Positions 43,390 to 52,788 of a stretch of 64,000 nt of DNA are shown here, in pieces; position 1 is the first letter of the stretch; every line of letters starts with the position of its first letter. The translations under genes and the position numbers were made by a program. The notes under the pieces are model-generated. The model saw only the letters and a list, made by a program, of their open reading frames with translations. It ran no database searches and was not told the origin of the DNA. This DNA comes from CAG-877 sp045627525 (GTDB lineage Bacteria; Bacillota_I; Bacilli_A; RF39; UBA660), in assembly GCA_045627525.1 (NCBI GenBank), contig JAZQNW010000001.1, positions 1 to 64,000 of the forward strand. The letters are read 5' to 3'.

Positions 43390-44229
43390 CTAATTATAAG
43401 TTGCAGTAAATTCTTTACCATAATTCGTAACTAACATACTACCATTAAAAGCCAATATATAATCTTTATATTCCATTAAAGGAGTATCTTCATACATTTC
43501 ATAAGTGCATTCAACATTTGCATATTGACTACAATTTTCATAATTTGTTATTTTCATTCTATAAATTTTTTCTTCTGATCTAATATAGTTAGTAGCAATC
43601 GAAGCAGTATAACTAAAATCTATTATTTTTCCATATGTACTAGAACTATAAGCTACTTCTTGACTAACTAAAGATACAGCACTTTTATTATCTCCTTTAT
43701 TAATAACAACCTTATAAATATTACCATCATCTTTTAACACATAATAAATACCTGAATTTTCATCATATGTAGTAATTTTTTTTACACCATCCAAATTAAA
43801 TAATAATTTATAAACTCCAAATAAATTATTATTAGCAGTAACTTCAGAATAAGCTAAAGTATTACCATCAGAATATAAATATCTCAATTTATTATCACTA
43901 CTTTTAAAAATTTTATTATCCATTACAGCAACTGCCTTACCGGAAAAATCAGCAAGCATGCAATTCTGCTCATTAGAAAATATTTGTCCCAATGAAAGTT
44001 CATATATTTGACCAGCTGAAGTTATAGCTCTTCCAGAATCAAAATACCAAATTTTTTCATTATTACTAGCTTCTTCTAATTTTTTTGATACAAAAGCATC
44101 ACACTTAAACTCTGAAGGTGACAAACTAAAACCAGCATGTCTTATACCTCTAGTAATATCACCAATGCATCCCGTACAGCATAATGTTAAACAAAAAATG
44201 ATAAAAAAATATGTTAACTTTCTCTTCAT
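43390..44229 (-). CDS. Putative lipoprotein of unknown function
   Basis: 279 aa. The N-terminus is MKRK, a hydrophobic stretch and LTLCCTGC, an acceptable lipobox with lipidation at the Cys near residue 20-21. The outer part is strand-rich, with many short repeated segments in which a Tyr/Lys-containing strand alternates with turns (for example GKAVAVMDNKIFKSSDNKLRYL), suggestive of a beta-propeller. Several Cys (NEQNCMLA, YENCSQYANVECTYEMY) may form disulfides. It is the first gene before the methyltransferase and pseudouridine synthase but has no evident link to them. Confidence 0.6.
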   Translation of the reverse strand: MKRKLTYFFIIFCLTLCCTGCIGDITRGIRHAGFSLSPSEFKCDAFVSKKLEEASNNEKIWYFDSGRAITSAGQIYELSLGQIFSNEQNCMLADFSGKAVAVMDNKIFKSSDNKLRYLYSDGNTLAYSEVTANNNLFGVYKLLFNLDGVKKITTYDENSGIYYVLKDDGNIYKVVINKGDNKSAVSLVSQEVAYSSSTYGKIIDFSYTASIATNYIRSEEKIYRMKITNYENCSQYANVECTYEMYEDTPLMEYKDYILAFNGSMLVTNYGKEFTATYN

Positions 44230-44291
44230 TTACCCCACATCCTTATAATTAAAATATATCATAATTTATATAATTTGAAAATAAATACTCC

Positions 44292-44600
44292 CTAACTTTT
44301 TCTTTCTAATTCTTCTAATTCCTTTAACTTTTTCTTTAATAATAAAACTACTTCTATTGGTCCATCTATTTTATGTAAAACTAATAGAGCATCTTGAAGT
44401 TTTGTCTTTTTTGATAACTCCTTTTCAAATCTATTAACTTCACTCTTATAATCATAATTTTTTATAGGATTAACATCAATAAAATTTCTAATATAGTTTT
44501 CAATATCTTTTAATATATAAACTTTTAAATCATACTCATCTAAATATGAAACGCCATAATATCCACCAACTAATAATTTAAATTGATCTTCCAAAGACAT
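44292..44600 (-). CDS. Small helical hypothetical protein
   Basis: 102 aa from ATG 44600 (AGGTGATT upstream); the frame is open to GTG 44609. No TM. Mainly helical with a Lys/Glu-rich coiled-coil-like end (LLLKKKLKELEELERK). No family recognised. It is divergent from the plus-strand TasA-like gene. Confidence 0.5.
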   Translation of the reverse strand: MSLEDQFKLLVGGYYGVSYLDEYDLKVYILKDIENYIRNFIDVNPIKNYDYKSEVNRFEKELSKKTKLQDALLVLHKIDGPIEVVLLLKKKLKELEELERKS

Positions 44601-44638
44601 ATAAATCACCTATTAATATATTAACACATTTTAAGAAT

Positions 44639-44666
44639 TTGACAATTATCTTTATTATGATAAAAT
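44639..44666 (+). promoter_or_regulatory. Promoter of the plus-strand TasA-like gene
   Basis: TTGACA (44639-44644), 16-base spacer and TGATAAAAT (extended -10, hexamer 44661-44666), just before GGTGATA and the ATG. Confidence 0.7.
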
Positions 44667-44681
44667 TAAATTGGTGATAAT

Positions 44682-45290
44682 ATGAAAAAAGAAACTAAGA
44701 AAGATTTCAAGTTTATCATATCTTTTATTATAATAGTAGTTATATCTTTTGCTTATCTATTTCAAGCATCATTAGCTAAATATAGAAAACAAGCAAATGC
44801 TGAAGTAAAAGTAAATATAGCAAAATGGAATATAGTAGTAAATAATGAGGACATTTCTAATAAAAGCAAACTTGCAGCTAACATAATACCTACTTTTGAA
44901 GGTAATCAATATACAAATGAATCAGTCATAGCACCAGGTTCAGTTGGATATTATGATATTAATATTGATGCAACAAACGTAGACGTAGACTTTACATATT
45001 CACTAACCTCTAGCTTGCCAGAAGAATCAAGTATTAGTGATTTAAAATTAACGGGATACATTGTTAATCCTTCTAGCACAAATACAACAATAATTCCATT
45101 CTCCGAAGCATCACCAATTAGTAATGACATTACTAGAAATACTAATAATAACATCGTACGTGTATATTTTGAATGGTATGATGAAGATGATAATAATATG
45201 AATAATACAGATGATACTAGTGTAGCAATTAATGATAAAAGTAAAGCATTAATTAATGTTACAATAAGATTCAGTCAAAAAAAGAACTAA
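44682..45290 (+). CDS. TasA/camelysin-like secreted protein
   Basis: 202 aa. A basic start (MKKETKKDFK), a TM-like helix to about residue 31, then SLAKYRKQANAEVKVNIAKWNI, the signal and early mature region typical of SipW substrates. The mature part has APGSVGYYDINIDATNVDVDF-like strands (PGS turn) and ends VTIRFSQKKN. It is clearly related to the 52109 protein (same IAKWNI-V-N and APGS-x-G blocks). It is the only gene of this locus on the plus strand, with its own strong promoter, convergent with the SipW operon. Confidence 0.75.
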   Translation: MKKETKKDFKFIISFIIIVVISFAYLFQASLAKYRKQANAEVKVNIAKWNIVVNNEDISNKSKLAANIIPTFEGNQYTNESVIAPGSVGYYDINIDATNVDVDFTYSLTSSLPEESSISDLKLTGYIVNPSSTNTTIIPFSEASPISNDITRNTNNNIVRVYFEWYDEDDNNMNNTDDTSVAINDKSKALINVTIRFSQKKN

Positions 45291-45305
45291 AATTAGTTCT
45301 TTTTA
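45279..45305. terminator. Bidirectional terminator between two convergent TasA-like genes
   Basis: AAAAAGAACTA/TAGTTCTTTTT with T-runs on both sides; it overlaps both stop codons. Confidence 0.85.
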
Positions 45306-46070
45306 TTTTTTCTGGTTTACAGTCATAATTAAATGAAAACTAAAACAAGGTTTACTATTAGCTGTTTTATATTTATCACAATTCATACCCCAAAAACTAT
45401 CAGCGTCATCTTTTTCTAAATAGTAACTAGACTTAGCATTATTAAATGCTGCTTCAGTTATATTAACTGGTGTATATCCACCACCTGAACTAGTATAATA
45501 TTTAAATTCATCATCATAAATATATTGTGGAGTTGCTTGATAATACTGTTTTGCACCAGTATCAGTAGCTTCATAAGGCCAATCTATTTTTATTGTAAAA
45601 TTAATGGTTTCATTAACAGCAATTTCAGTAGCATCACTAACAAAAGTTACATAAAATGGATACTTATTATGTAAGTAATTAATAGCTTCTGGTGTATTAA
45701 TATATTCACTTGGTAATTCTTCAACTCCCATCAATTTAACGGAATCAACATTATAACTAAGCACCCCCGGTAATTCACTATGATTAGCAATACTAAATGT
45801 CTTACTATAAGTTGGCATCCCCGGATACAAGTCAACAGTTTGAACAACAGTTTCTTTTACTTCAACATTATCTTCTAAGAAACTAACATCCCAAGCAACT
45901 ACATTAGAATCTACCTGAACATCAGCCTTAGTAATAAATATAAACCACGCATAAGCATTAACACCTAATACAAAAATAGCAAAAAGCATACTACGACGTT
46001 TTATACCTTTTCTATTTTTCTGCAAAGCATCATAAACTTTTTTAGTTTTTTGTCTAGATAACTTCTTCAT
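45303..46070 (-). CDS. TasA-like secreted protein with long mature domain
   Basis: 255 aa from ATG 46070 (AGGTGA five bases upstream; GTG 46079 is in frame). A basic N-terminus (RQKTKKVYDALQKNRKGIKRR) precedes a helix ending VNAYAWFIFITKADVQV, then VVAWDVSF as the first mature strand. The body is beta-rich and resembles TasA/camelysin Ig-like folds (FSIANHSELPGVLSYNV, NFTIKIDWPYE). Two Cys near the end (MNCDKYK, KPCFSF). It overlaps the SipW gene by 17 bases, so the two are translationally coupled and it is probably its direct substrate. Confidence 0.75.
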   Translation of the reverse strand: MKKLSRQKTKKVYDALQKNRKGIKRRSMLFAIFVLGVNAYAWFIFITKADVQVDSNVVAWDVSFLEDNVEVKETVVQTVDLYPGMPTYSKTFSIANHSELPGVLSYNVDSVKLMGVEELPSEYINTPEAINYLHNKYPFYVTFVSDATEIAVNETINFTIKIDWPYEATDTGAKQYYQATPQYIYDDEFKYYTSSGGGYTPVNITEAAFNNAKSSYYLEKDDADSFWGMNCDKYKTANSKPCFSFHLIMTVNQKK

Positions 46071-46746
46071 CTGATTCACCTACTGTTTCAACAACTTCCC
46101 CCACTTTTTTAGTTTCTTCTTTTATTGTATCATCAACTGATATATTTTCACTACTATTTTCTTTATCGCTATGAAGAACTAATTCATTTTTCTCCACTTT
46201 CATATCAATTATAGTATCAGCAATTTCCAAAAAAATAACTAACACTAAAGGACAAAATACTAAGAAAAAGAATCCATACATATTTTTTATTACATGATTA
46301 ATAAAACCTATAGAATAAATTTTTCTTTGTACTTTTCCAATTATCTGATCACCAACAATAAGTGGATCACCCACTTCATTGTTGACACCTTTCATCTGAT
46401 AATAAGTATTACCATCATCCAATACTTCAATACTAACAAGCCTATGGGTAATTATTAATCCTTCATTAGATGGATCTCTACCTATATAAGCTAAATCATC
46501 TCCAACTTTTACTTTATCCGCTTTAATATCTTTAACAATTATTACATCATTAACATTATAAACAGGTATCATACTTCCCGTAGCAACAGTAAATACTTTA
46601 TAACCCATAATACTAGAATTATGAGTCAAATTCTGAATAATAATAAAAGACAAATATAGAATAAGTAATCCAACAATAAATATTTTTATAATATTATAAA
46701 AAATTTTAAATACTTTATTTTCCAAAAGTCCCTTCAATTTCTTCAT
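46054..46746 (-). CDS. Signal peptidase I, SipW (S26B) type
   Basis: 230 aa with GGGGAG before the ATG. An N-terminal TM helix, then the active-site block VATGSMIPVYNVNDVIIVKD with the nucleophile Ser, IITHRLVSIE with the His base, and NNEVGDPLIV, IIGKVQ. A second TM helix (about residues 158-180) is followed by a Glu-rich cytosolic tail. Its start overlaps the DUF2357-like stop by one base and its end overlaps the TasA-like gene, so ATPase, DUF2357, peptidase and substrate form a coupled set. It should cleave the TasA-like proteins at the outer membrane surface. Confidence 0.92.
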   Translation of the reverse strand: MKKLKGLLENKVFKIFYNIIKIFIVGLLILYLSFIIIQNLTHNSSIMGYKVFTVATGSMIPVYNVNDVIIVKDIKADKVKVGDDLAYIGRDPSNEGLIITHRLVSIEVLDDGNTYYQMKGVNNEVGDPLIVGDQIIGKVQRKIYSIGFINHVIKNMYGFFFLVFCPLVLVIFLEIADTIIDMKVEKNELVLHSDKENSSENISVDDTIKEETKKVGEVVETVGESDEEVI

Positions 46747-47870
46747 TATATCTCCCCTTTAAGTAAAGAAAAAGCTTCATCAATTCTTTTGTTATCAGTT
46801 ACCATTCTATCTTTAAATGTTTTCATAATAACTCTTGATTTTTCATTATTACTTTTCTTAACTGCTTTTATCTGTTTAATGAAAATATCTTTTAATTCAT
46901 CTTCAGTTAAATTATCATCAGAATCCAATAAATTAGAAATTAATCTATCAACAACTTCAGATAACATTCTAGTTTCTGATACTTCTTCAATATTATCTGT
47001 TAAAGCCCTATTAGCTATATAAGTCATTAAAATAGCTTGATCATATTCACTTTTTAAATAAGCTGTATCAAAATAATCTTTTACATCTTTATCATTCTTA
47101 TCCTTATTAATATATGATTGAATATAATTCCACAATTCCTCAGCTTTCCTAAAGTTAGGGTTTTTCAAAATAACATTTGTCTTTCTAATAGGTGATCTTA
47201 CTGGAGCAACATGAAGTCTATTCAAAGTAACCATTAATTCACTAGCAGAAAAACCATCTAATTGTGTCTTAATTTTTTTAATTCTATCATCAAAACTCAT
47301 ATTAGCTTTGCCAGTATCAGCTTTTTTCTCATTTTTATCAATAGAATTAAAAACTAAACTAAAATTAATATCATCATTTCCAACTTTTGTATTACCAGAA
47401 TAAACAAGATCTTTCTTATCTACATAATAAGAACAAGCACCAGTACTACTTACTCTTTGTTCAAAAAAGTTTCTAAGATTATTAATAAGAGTAAATATAA
47501 ATCTATTTTCATAAGTATCTAAACTTTCTTCCTTATTAATATTTAAAACTTTACTAGGTTTTACATCTCCAGTTTTTTCATTATAATCTTGAATAAAATT
47601 AGTATGTTGTGTTAAATGAATAACACTTTCAACAGTAATTTTTTTTGATAACTCAACCTTAACAATTTCTTCTTCATTAACGATAAATCTCTTTGGGTTA
47701 CGAAGGATATTATCTATATATGGTATACAATCCTCAATTATATCTAACCATTCATAATCATATTCATGAAATTCATAATTTCTTTTTACTTTTAATGTAG
47801 AATTAAGATGATTCATAAAAGAATCATTTCTTAAATCATTAACATTTATTTCTTCTGAACCATCTGACAT
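46746..47870 (-). CDS. DUF2357-like (McrC-related) protein, nuclease part not evident
   Basis: 374 aa, soluble. It carries the DUF2357 pattern: a strand-rich first third, then SLDTYENRFIFTLINNL, followed by LMVTLNRLHVAPVRSPIRKTN and FRKAEELWNYIQSYI. In classic members a PD-(D/E)xK nuclease follows; here the protein stops soon after, and I see no such D...ExK motif. The C-terminal third is Lys/Asp/Glu-rich and helical. It lies 10 bases downstream of the McrB-like ATPase, as McrC does after McrB, and directly before the SipW gene. Loss of a nuclease and the surface-export context suggest a non-restriction role. Confidence 0.65.
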   Translation of the reverse strand: MSDGSEEINVNDLRNDSFMNHLNSTLKVKRNYEFHEYDYEWLDIIEDCIPYIDNILRNPKRFIVNEEEIVKVELSKKITVESVIHLTQHTNFIQDYNEKTGDVKPSKVLNINKEESLDTYENRFIFTLINNLRNFFEQRVSSTGACSYYVDKKDLVYSGNTKVGNDDINFSLVFNSIDKNEKKADTGKANMSFDDRIKKIKTQLDGFSASELMVTLNRLHVAPVRSPIRKTNVILKNPNFRKAEELWNYIQSYINKDKNDKDVKDYFDTAYLKSEYDQAILMTYIANRALTDNIEEVSETRMLSEVVDRLISNLLDSDDNLTEDELKDIFIKQIKAVKKSNNEKSRVIMKTFKDRMVTDNKRIDEAFSLLKGEI

Positions 47871-47880
47871 ATTCTACCTC

Positions 47881-49422
47881 CTATACCATTTTCTTTAATC
47901 TTAATAAGTATTCCTTACATTCCTTAAAATTTTCTTTACCAAATGACTTATCAAGATACTCAATAAAGCCATCTAATTCATCACGAATATAAGCTAAGTT
48001 TAACTGTTCAAATTTACGTAAAATCTTTCGAGCTATATAATAATCAACACCATCAACTTCTCTACCACCACATTCAACAAATGTTGCGACAAAATCTTTC
48101 ATTTGTTTAACAATACGGTTACCAAAAGCTATACGGAAATGTTTAATAACATAATCATCCATATCATCAATTTTTTTAGACATTTCATCAGTTAAAGGAT
48201 GTCTTTGCTTTGCTTGTGCAAATAATCCTTCCAAATAAGAACTATTAATATTCATTGAATCAGTATCAATAGGTTCAAAAACTTGACCTTTATCATTAAT
48301 ATCTATTGGCATAGCACGGTCATATACTTTATCAGTAACAGCAAAAGTTGAATCATCGTTATTGATTGTACCGATATACCACATGTTTCCTGGTATTTGT
48401 AATTTACCACCAATTAATTTCTTAGGATCTGTATCCCAAACACTAGGTACAAGTTCAATTATCCATTCTTCTCGAGTTGGCATTTCAAGAATAGATAACA
48501 TTTCAGCAAAATAGTACTCAACACGAGCGATATTCATTTCATCTAACACGGTTACGTAAACATCATCATTATATCCTGCTTCATACATTTTCTTTAAGAC
48601 TTCTGTCTCATTAAACTTTTTAGTAAATTCATTGAAATAACCAAAAAGTTCAGTTCTATCTCTCCAAGATGGTTGAACAGAAGCAATTATTGCATCTTTT
48701 CTAATAAATTTTCCCCAAGCATAAGCAAGTGAAGTTTTACCTGTACCAGAAATACCTTGTAAAATAACTAACTTAGTAGCAGACAACGCAGATATAAATA
48801 ATCTAATCATATTTGAAGTATAATAAAGTCTTAACTTTGAAGCAGCAAAATTTCTAAATAATTCTACCAACTCTTCTAACGTAAAATTGTTATTATATAC
48901 TTGAACTTTATAATCTTTATATTCTAAATCAATAGCATGTAACTTAGAAAATCTAATATTGCTATCATCAACTTCTTCAAGATTATCTTCCTTAGGTGCC
49001 TCACCATCTTCTATAGAAAGCACTTCTGCTTCACCAGGTTTTAAACCAATTTGTGAAACTTTCATAGCTAATATTTGTTCTTTTTCTTGAACTAACGTTG
49101 CTACTTGCTTATTTAATGCACCAATCTCTTCTAACATTGATTCCTGTTCAACTAAAGTTTTCCTAAACTTAATATATTTTCTTATCAAAAACCACACAAG
49201 TAAAACTATTAATCCTAACATAATTACTAAAATAATTATTGCTAATATTACTAATATCCATTCGCCGACTTTAAAATCATTTTTATAAGCTTGTATAATG
49301 AAGGCATATTCTGGAACATTAAATAGTTGAATAAATCCAAAAACGATACCTTTTAATATCATTATGATACCATCAAAGAATACTGACATAAATTCAAATA
49401 AAAATCTAATAAATGTATCCAC
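47881..49422 (-). CDS. Membrane-anchored McrB-like AAA+ ATPase
   Basis: 513 aa, starting at GTG 49422 behind GAGGAGG. Two hydrophobic helices in the first ~85 residues (the second WILVILAIIILVIMLGLIVL) anchor the protein. A coiled-coil/linker follows (EEIGALNKQVATLVQEKEQI), then an AAA_5/McrB-type module from ~200: LQGISGTGKTSLAYAW (Walker A), SVQPSWRDRTELFGYFN, VLDEMNIARVEYYFAEML (Walker B) and YIGTINNDDSTFAVTDKVYDRA with sensor and arginine residues. McrB proteins are normally soluble GTPases or ATPases of defence systems; TM anchoring and the SipW/TasA setting are atypical. The likely partner is the DUF2357-like protein. Confidence 0.85.
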   Translation of the reverse strand: MDTFIRFLFEFMSVFFDGIIMILKGIVFGFIQLFNVPEYAFIIQAYKNDFKVGEWILVILAIIILVIMLGLIVLLVWFLIRKYIKFRKTLVEQESMLEEIGALNKQVATLVQEKEQILAMKVSQIGLKPGEAEVLSIEDGEAPKEDNLEEVDDSNIRFSKLHAIDLEYKDYKVQVYNNNFTLEELVELFRNFAASKLRLYYTSNMIRLFISALSATKLVILQGISGTGKTSLAYAWGKFIRKDAIIASVQPSWRDRTELFGYFNEFTKKFNETEVLKKMYEAGYNDDVYVTVLDEMNIARVEYYFAEMLSILEMPTREEWIIELVPSVWDTDPKKLIGGKLQIPGNMWYIGTINNDDSTFAVTDKVYDRAMPIDINDKGQVFEPIDTDSMNINSSYLEGLFAQAKQRHPLTDEMSKKIDDMDDYVIKHFRIAFGNRIVKQMKDFVATFVECGGREVDGVDYYIARKILRKFEQLNLAYIRDELDGFIEYLDKSFGKENFKECKEYLLRLKKMV

Positions 49423-49424
49423 AA

Positions 49425-50486
49425 TTACACCTCCTCATTAAATAATATATCTGTTAAATTTACTTTTGTATATTTCATAAAATCATTATAATCATTTGCC
49501 TTATAATTAGAAACTATAATATAATCATAAACATTACTCATATCTATATTACCTAGTTTATCTTTAACATCATTAATATGAGAAAAATCTTGATTACAAG
49601 CCATACTAAATTTATATTTATTAAATAAAGCTTGATTTGATTTATAAGTATTACTAGTAATAACTATAACTATATATTTCTTTAACAATTGATTATTAAG
49701 CATATCTAATAATTCTTTTAAATCTTCTTTAGTTAGTTCATCTTTTAACTCTATAAAATATTTATCATATGCTAATTTATTATTATATTTTTCTGATATA
49801 AATTGTTTTATAAAATGTTTTATTAACAATTCTGTTTTTTCTTTTAGTAATTTATCATTTCTATATACTCTTTCAACCAATGATTTTTTATAATTATCAT
49901 CTAAATTTTTAATCTTATAATCCAATTTAACAACAGCATAGTTACCAATATTTTTAAAGAAACCATATTCTAAAAAATAATAACTATTAACTTTTTTAAA
50001 AAAACTATTAGTAACTGAATATGTTTCCTTAATAAGACTAATTAATCTATTAACTGTAGTACCTAAGGCAGCTTTAATACTTGGACAATATTCAAGTAAA
50101 GAATTAACTTTATAAGTAACATCATCTCTATCACTATAGCGTAATCTATCAATACCAATTACAAATAAGACAACGTTAATACTATTATTTATAAATAATT
50201 TTTTTAAAGCATACTCTTCATTACTATCAACAAGTTCATAATTAGCTAAATCAGCTAATAATTCTAATCTTCTACCTTCTAATTCTTCTTTTATTACATT
50301 ATCCGTGCATTCCATAACATTAGAAGTATCAAAAATACAATAATAATAACAATTAATATAAGTTTCAAAATAAACATATAAACAAGAACTAAGAAAGTCA
50401 TCGTATGAGTGCATAATTGTTTGTGCATACTTTTGCAAACGAGAAACTTTATAGCTCATATAAACATCCATTAAATTGTCACTCAC
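49425..50486 (-). CDS. Unknown protein of the McrB-like unit
   Basis: 353 aa, GTG start with AAGGGTG upstream. Soluble, rich in Tyr, Lys and Asn; the first ~70 residues include a Tyr/Cys-rich helix (YVYFETYINCYYYC). Later parts look like alternating helices and strands, with IVIVITSNTYKSNQA and YDYIIVSNYKAND as Rossmann-like strands near the end. No catalytic motif or family recognised. It ends 2 bases before the ATPase gene, whose RBS lies in its last codons, so the two are surely cotranscribed. It may be a third subunit of the ATPase-DUF2357 machine. Confidence 0.55.
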   Translation of the reverse strand: MSDNLMDVYMSYKVSRLQKYAQTIMHSYDDFLSSCLYVYFETYINCYYYCIFDTSNVMECTDNVIKEELEGRRLELLADLANYELVDSNEEYALKKLFINNSINVVLFVIGIDRLRYSDRDDVTYKVNSLLEYCPSIKAALGTTVNRLISLIKETYSVTNSFFKKVNSYYFLEYGFFKNIGNYAVVKLDYKIKNLDDNYKKSLVERVYRNDKLLKEKTELLIKHFIKQFISEKYNNKLAYDKYFIELKDELTKEDLKELLDMLNNQLLKKYIVIVITSNTYKSNQALFNKYKFSMACNQDFSHINDVKDKLGNIDMSNVYDYIIVSNYKANDYNDFMKYTKVNLTDILFNEEV

Positions 50487-50529
50487 ACGCCTTCACCCTT
50501 TTCTAAATCCTAGTAAAATTATAACAAAT

Positions 50530-51468
50530 TTACTCTGCTAAAACAACAGAAACCCCTACAATAGAATTATTATTAACAATAGGATATGTATAATTTTCTG
50601 TTCTATTTACTTTATAAAATATTATTTTTTCATTAGCTGTAGCATCTAATTTAAATGTGTAACTATTAACATAATCATATCCACCAATACTTACAGTATG
50701 CTCACTACCACTAACCCTATGTAAATATGAACTAGAAGTCATATCAAGTAATACCTCATTAGGATCAAATGTTAAAGTTACTTTAGCTGAAAAACATTTT
50801 TCTTTACTTGCAGCATTTAAATTAAAATAATCATCTGCAGTTATCTTATCGCCTGAAGAATATTTTCCAAACGACATTTCAGCCTGATAATAAGCAATTT
50901 CGTTAGTTAAATTCAAAATCATAAATAAATCATTCGGGTTATCTTCAATATTATAAGTAAAATTACTCTTTTCAACACTCAATACATAAGTAGCATAAAT
51001 AATCTTTCGATATGGATAGCTAGACACAGCCTTTACTACTATTTTAACTTCATCACCAGCATAAAAATGATGATTATTTTTTGGACTAACAGTTACTTGA
51101 AAACTATCCATTTTACTACTTTGATATATAGTCCCTGAATTTTTATTTGAAACACACGAAACAGTATTAGGACAGCTTAATTCAATAGAATACTCAATAT
51201 CACTATTAGTACTTTTCTCCTCATTCTTTTTGCTATTAACATCTACCGTTAACGTATAAGCATTTGCTCCATCCCAATTGTTAATATTAAAAGATCTGCC
51301 ATTAATAGATAAAGAACTACTATTAAAATAAAAGTTTCTAGTCTCTAAAATATAATTATGAACAATATTATAGAAATACTTTGCATATGTCACTCCAAAA
51401 ATTAAAAAAATCGATAATGCAACCATCACTATAATACTAGCTTTTCGATGATTTCTAATAAATTGCAT
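50530..51468 (-). CDS. SipW-type secreted protein, 312 aa
   Basis: A basic N-terminus (MQFIRNHRKAS), a TM helix ending FGVTYAKYFYN (signal region like the other substrates) and a long beta-rich mature part. Two Cys in LSCPNTVSC may form a small loop. The mature part reads as one or two Ig-like domains (FSAKVTLTFDPNEVLL, GGYDYVNSYTFKLD). It lies 8 bases downstream of the 51477 gene and just before the ATPase unit. I classify it with the TasA-like group on signal and fold grounds; alignment would be needed. Confidence 0.6.
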   Translation of the reverse strand: MQFIRNHRKASIIVMVALSIFLIFGVTYAKYFYNIVHNYILETRNFYFNSSSLSINGRSFNINNWDGANAYTLTVDVNSKKNEEKSTNSDIEYSIELSCPNTVSCVSNKNSGTIYQSSKMDSFQVTVSPKNNHHFYAGDEVKIVVKAVSSYPYRKIIYATYVLSVEKSNFTYNIEDNPNDLFMILNLTNEIAYYQAEMSFGKYSSGDKITADDYFNLNAASKEKCFSAKVTLTFDPNEVLLDMTSSSYLHRVSGSEHTVSIGGYDYVNSYTFKLDATANEKIIFYKVNRTENYTYPIVNNNSIVGVSVVLAE

Positions 51469-51476
51469 AATTCACC

Positions 51477-52100
51477 TCACACAATCTGATTTGATTTAAT
51501 TGCAACTTCTATATTTTCAACGCAGCCTGCATAAACATCGCTATTAGCATAACTACTAGGAAAATTTACAACTAAAGTATATACATGTGTTACCCTACTA
51601 CCATAAGGCATCGTATATTTTTGATTAGTCTCATATACTCTATACCACGCACCATCAATATCTTGCTTTAAATTAGAATTAGAAAAAATATTAGTAATCC
51701 CATTATCTCCATAATTCTGATCTTTATATAACTCAAAAGTTAATGGTAAATTAGTTGTGGTTGTAATTGTCAAACTATATTCAATATCTAGTTCATTTTC
51801 TTGCGTCTCATTAAAATTTGAAACACTAAATCTATAAATATATGGCTCATCACTTGGAACTATTTTTTCAGGATCAATATTAAATTCCATTTCTGAAACA
51901 TCAATTAAATAAATAGCTCTATCTATATCAGACGTTAATCTAGCCTTTGATTCATATGATGAATAAGTAGACCCAACTAAGCAAAGTACTGTCATTAAAG
52001 AAGTTAATAATAAAAGTGAAAAAAGAAGAAAGCGCTTTTTTTCTTCATAAAATTTAACATTTTTTACTTTTTTTAGTTTCACTTTTATCTTCTTAAGCAT
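51477..52100 (-). CDS. SipW-type secreted protein, 207 aa
   Basis: A very basic N-terminus (KKIKVKLKKVKNVK), a helix ending VLCLVGSTYSSYESKARLT, then beta-rich mature domain: IYRFSVSNFNETQENELDIEYSL, ending with a Cys near VYAGCVENIEV. The stop is TGA followed at once by the RBS of the next gene. It is 8 bases after the 52109 gene. Its spacing and signal match the TasA-like group. Confidence 0.62.
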   Translation of the reverse strand: MLKKIKVKLKKVKNVKFYEEKKRFLLFSLLLLTSLMTVLCLVGSTYSSYESKARLTSDIDRAIYLIDVSEMEFNIDPEKIVPSDEPYIYRFSVSNFNETQENELDIEYSLTITTTTNLPLTFELYKDQNYGDNGITNIFSNSNLKQDIDGAWYRVYETNQKYTMPYGSRVTHVYTLVVNFPSSYANSDVYAGCVENIEVAIKSNQIV

Positions 52101-52108
52101 CCTATCAC

Positions 52109-52705
52109 CTACCCAGCATAAGGAACAATTGTTTCTCCTTTATATTGATTAGCAACAAAATTAACTATCAAGAAATTAGAATTATTATCTAACTCATCAC
52201 TAGAATAATCTATTTCTCGATCATCGCTCCATTCAATATCTAAATAAATAGTTTTAGCTTGATTACTATCAAGAGTAATAACTCCTGTATATGTATTAAC
52301 ACCAGTTTTTATTAAATTAGCATTTTCATCTCTAATACCAGTTACTCTCAATAATTTATCCTCATCAATAGATTTATCAACAATTTCCAAACTATATTTA
52401 ATTGCAACATCAGTATCAAGAGGATCAATAATTATTTGAATAGTACCAATTGATCCAGGAGCAGCCTTATTATCAGTAACATGATTAGTAGTCCATGTAA
52501 TATCAGATATATCGATAGTACTCACATCTGTAGTTGTTATTTTTTTTCCATTTACATTAATATTCCATTTAGCAATAGAAGGATTTATTCCTCCACTAAC
52601 TTCAGATTCGTATGAGGTATAAGTACCTCTAGAATATAAATAAAAACCACAACACAAAACTAATATAGTTATAAATACTGACTTAATTATTTTTTTCTTC
52701 ATCAT
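52109..52705 (-). CDS. TasA/camelysin-like secreted protein, first gene of the ATPase operon
   Basis: 198 aa. MMKKKIIKS, a helix, then RGTYTSYESEVSGGINPSIAKWNINVNG: signal and mature start of TasA type. It shares IAKWNI-x-VN and APGSIGTIQIIIDPLDTDVAIKYSLEI-like strands with the plus-strand 44682 protein, so the two are paralogues at opposite ends of the operon. It is followed closely by two other secreted proteins, the unknown protein, ATPase, DUF2357 and SipW, all within one probable transcript starting at 52727. Confidence 0.75.
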   Translation of the reverse strand: MMKKKIIKSVFITILVLCCGFYLYSRGTYTSYESEVSGGINPSIAKWNINVNGKKITTTDVSTIDISDITWTTNHVTDNKAAPGSIGTIQIIIDPLDTDVAIKYSLEIVDKSIDEDKLLRVTGIRDENANLIKTGVNTYTGVITLDSNQAKTIYLDIEWSDDREIDYSSDELDNNSNFLIVNFVANQYKGETIVPYAG

Positions 52706-52726
52706 AGTCTTCTACTCCTATTATCA

Positions 52727-52735
52727 ATTATATCA
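52727..52735 (-). promoter_or_regulatory. Extended -10 promoter of the ATPase/TasA operon
   Basis: On the minus strand TGATATAAT (hexamer 52727-52732), placed just downstream of a terminator and 22 bases before the coding start. Confidence 0.55.
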
Positions 52736-52768
52736 TATTTATGCAAACAAAGAAGGCAAAAAATAAAA

Positions 52769-52788
52769 AAAGAGATAAAAATCTCTTT
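52769..52788 (-). terminator. Terminator of the giant-protein operon
   Basis: AAAGAGAT/ATCTCTTT hairpin with a T-run on the minus strand, overlapping the stop of the signal-peptidase-like gene. Confidence 0.85.

Noticed and set aside
46746..49422. A type IV restriction (McrBC) system
   Set aside because: The ATPase has TM helices and no DNA-binding domain, the partner lacks a visible nuclease motif, and the neighbours are surface-protein genes.
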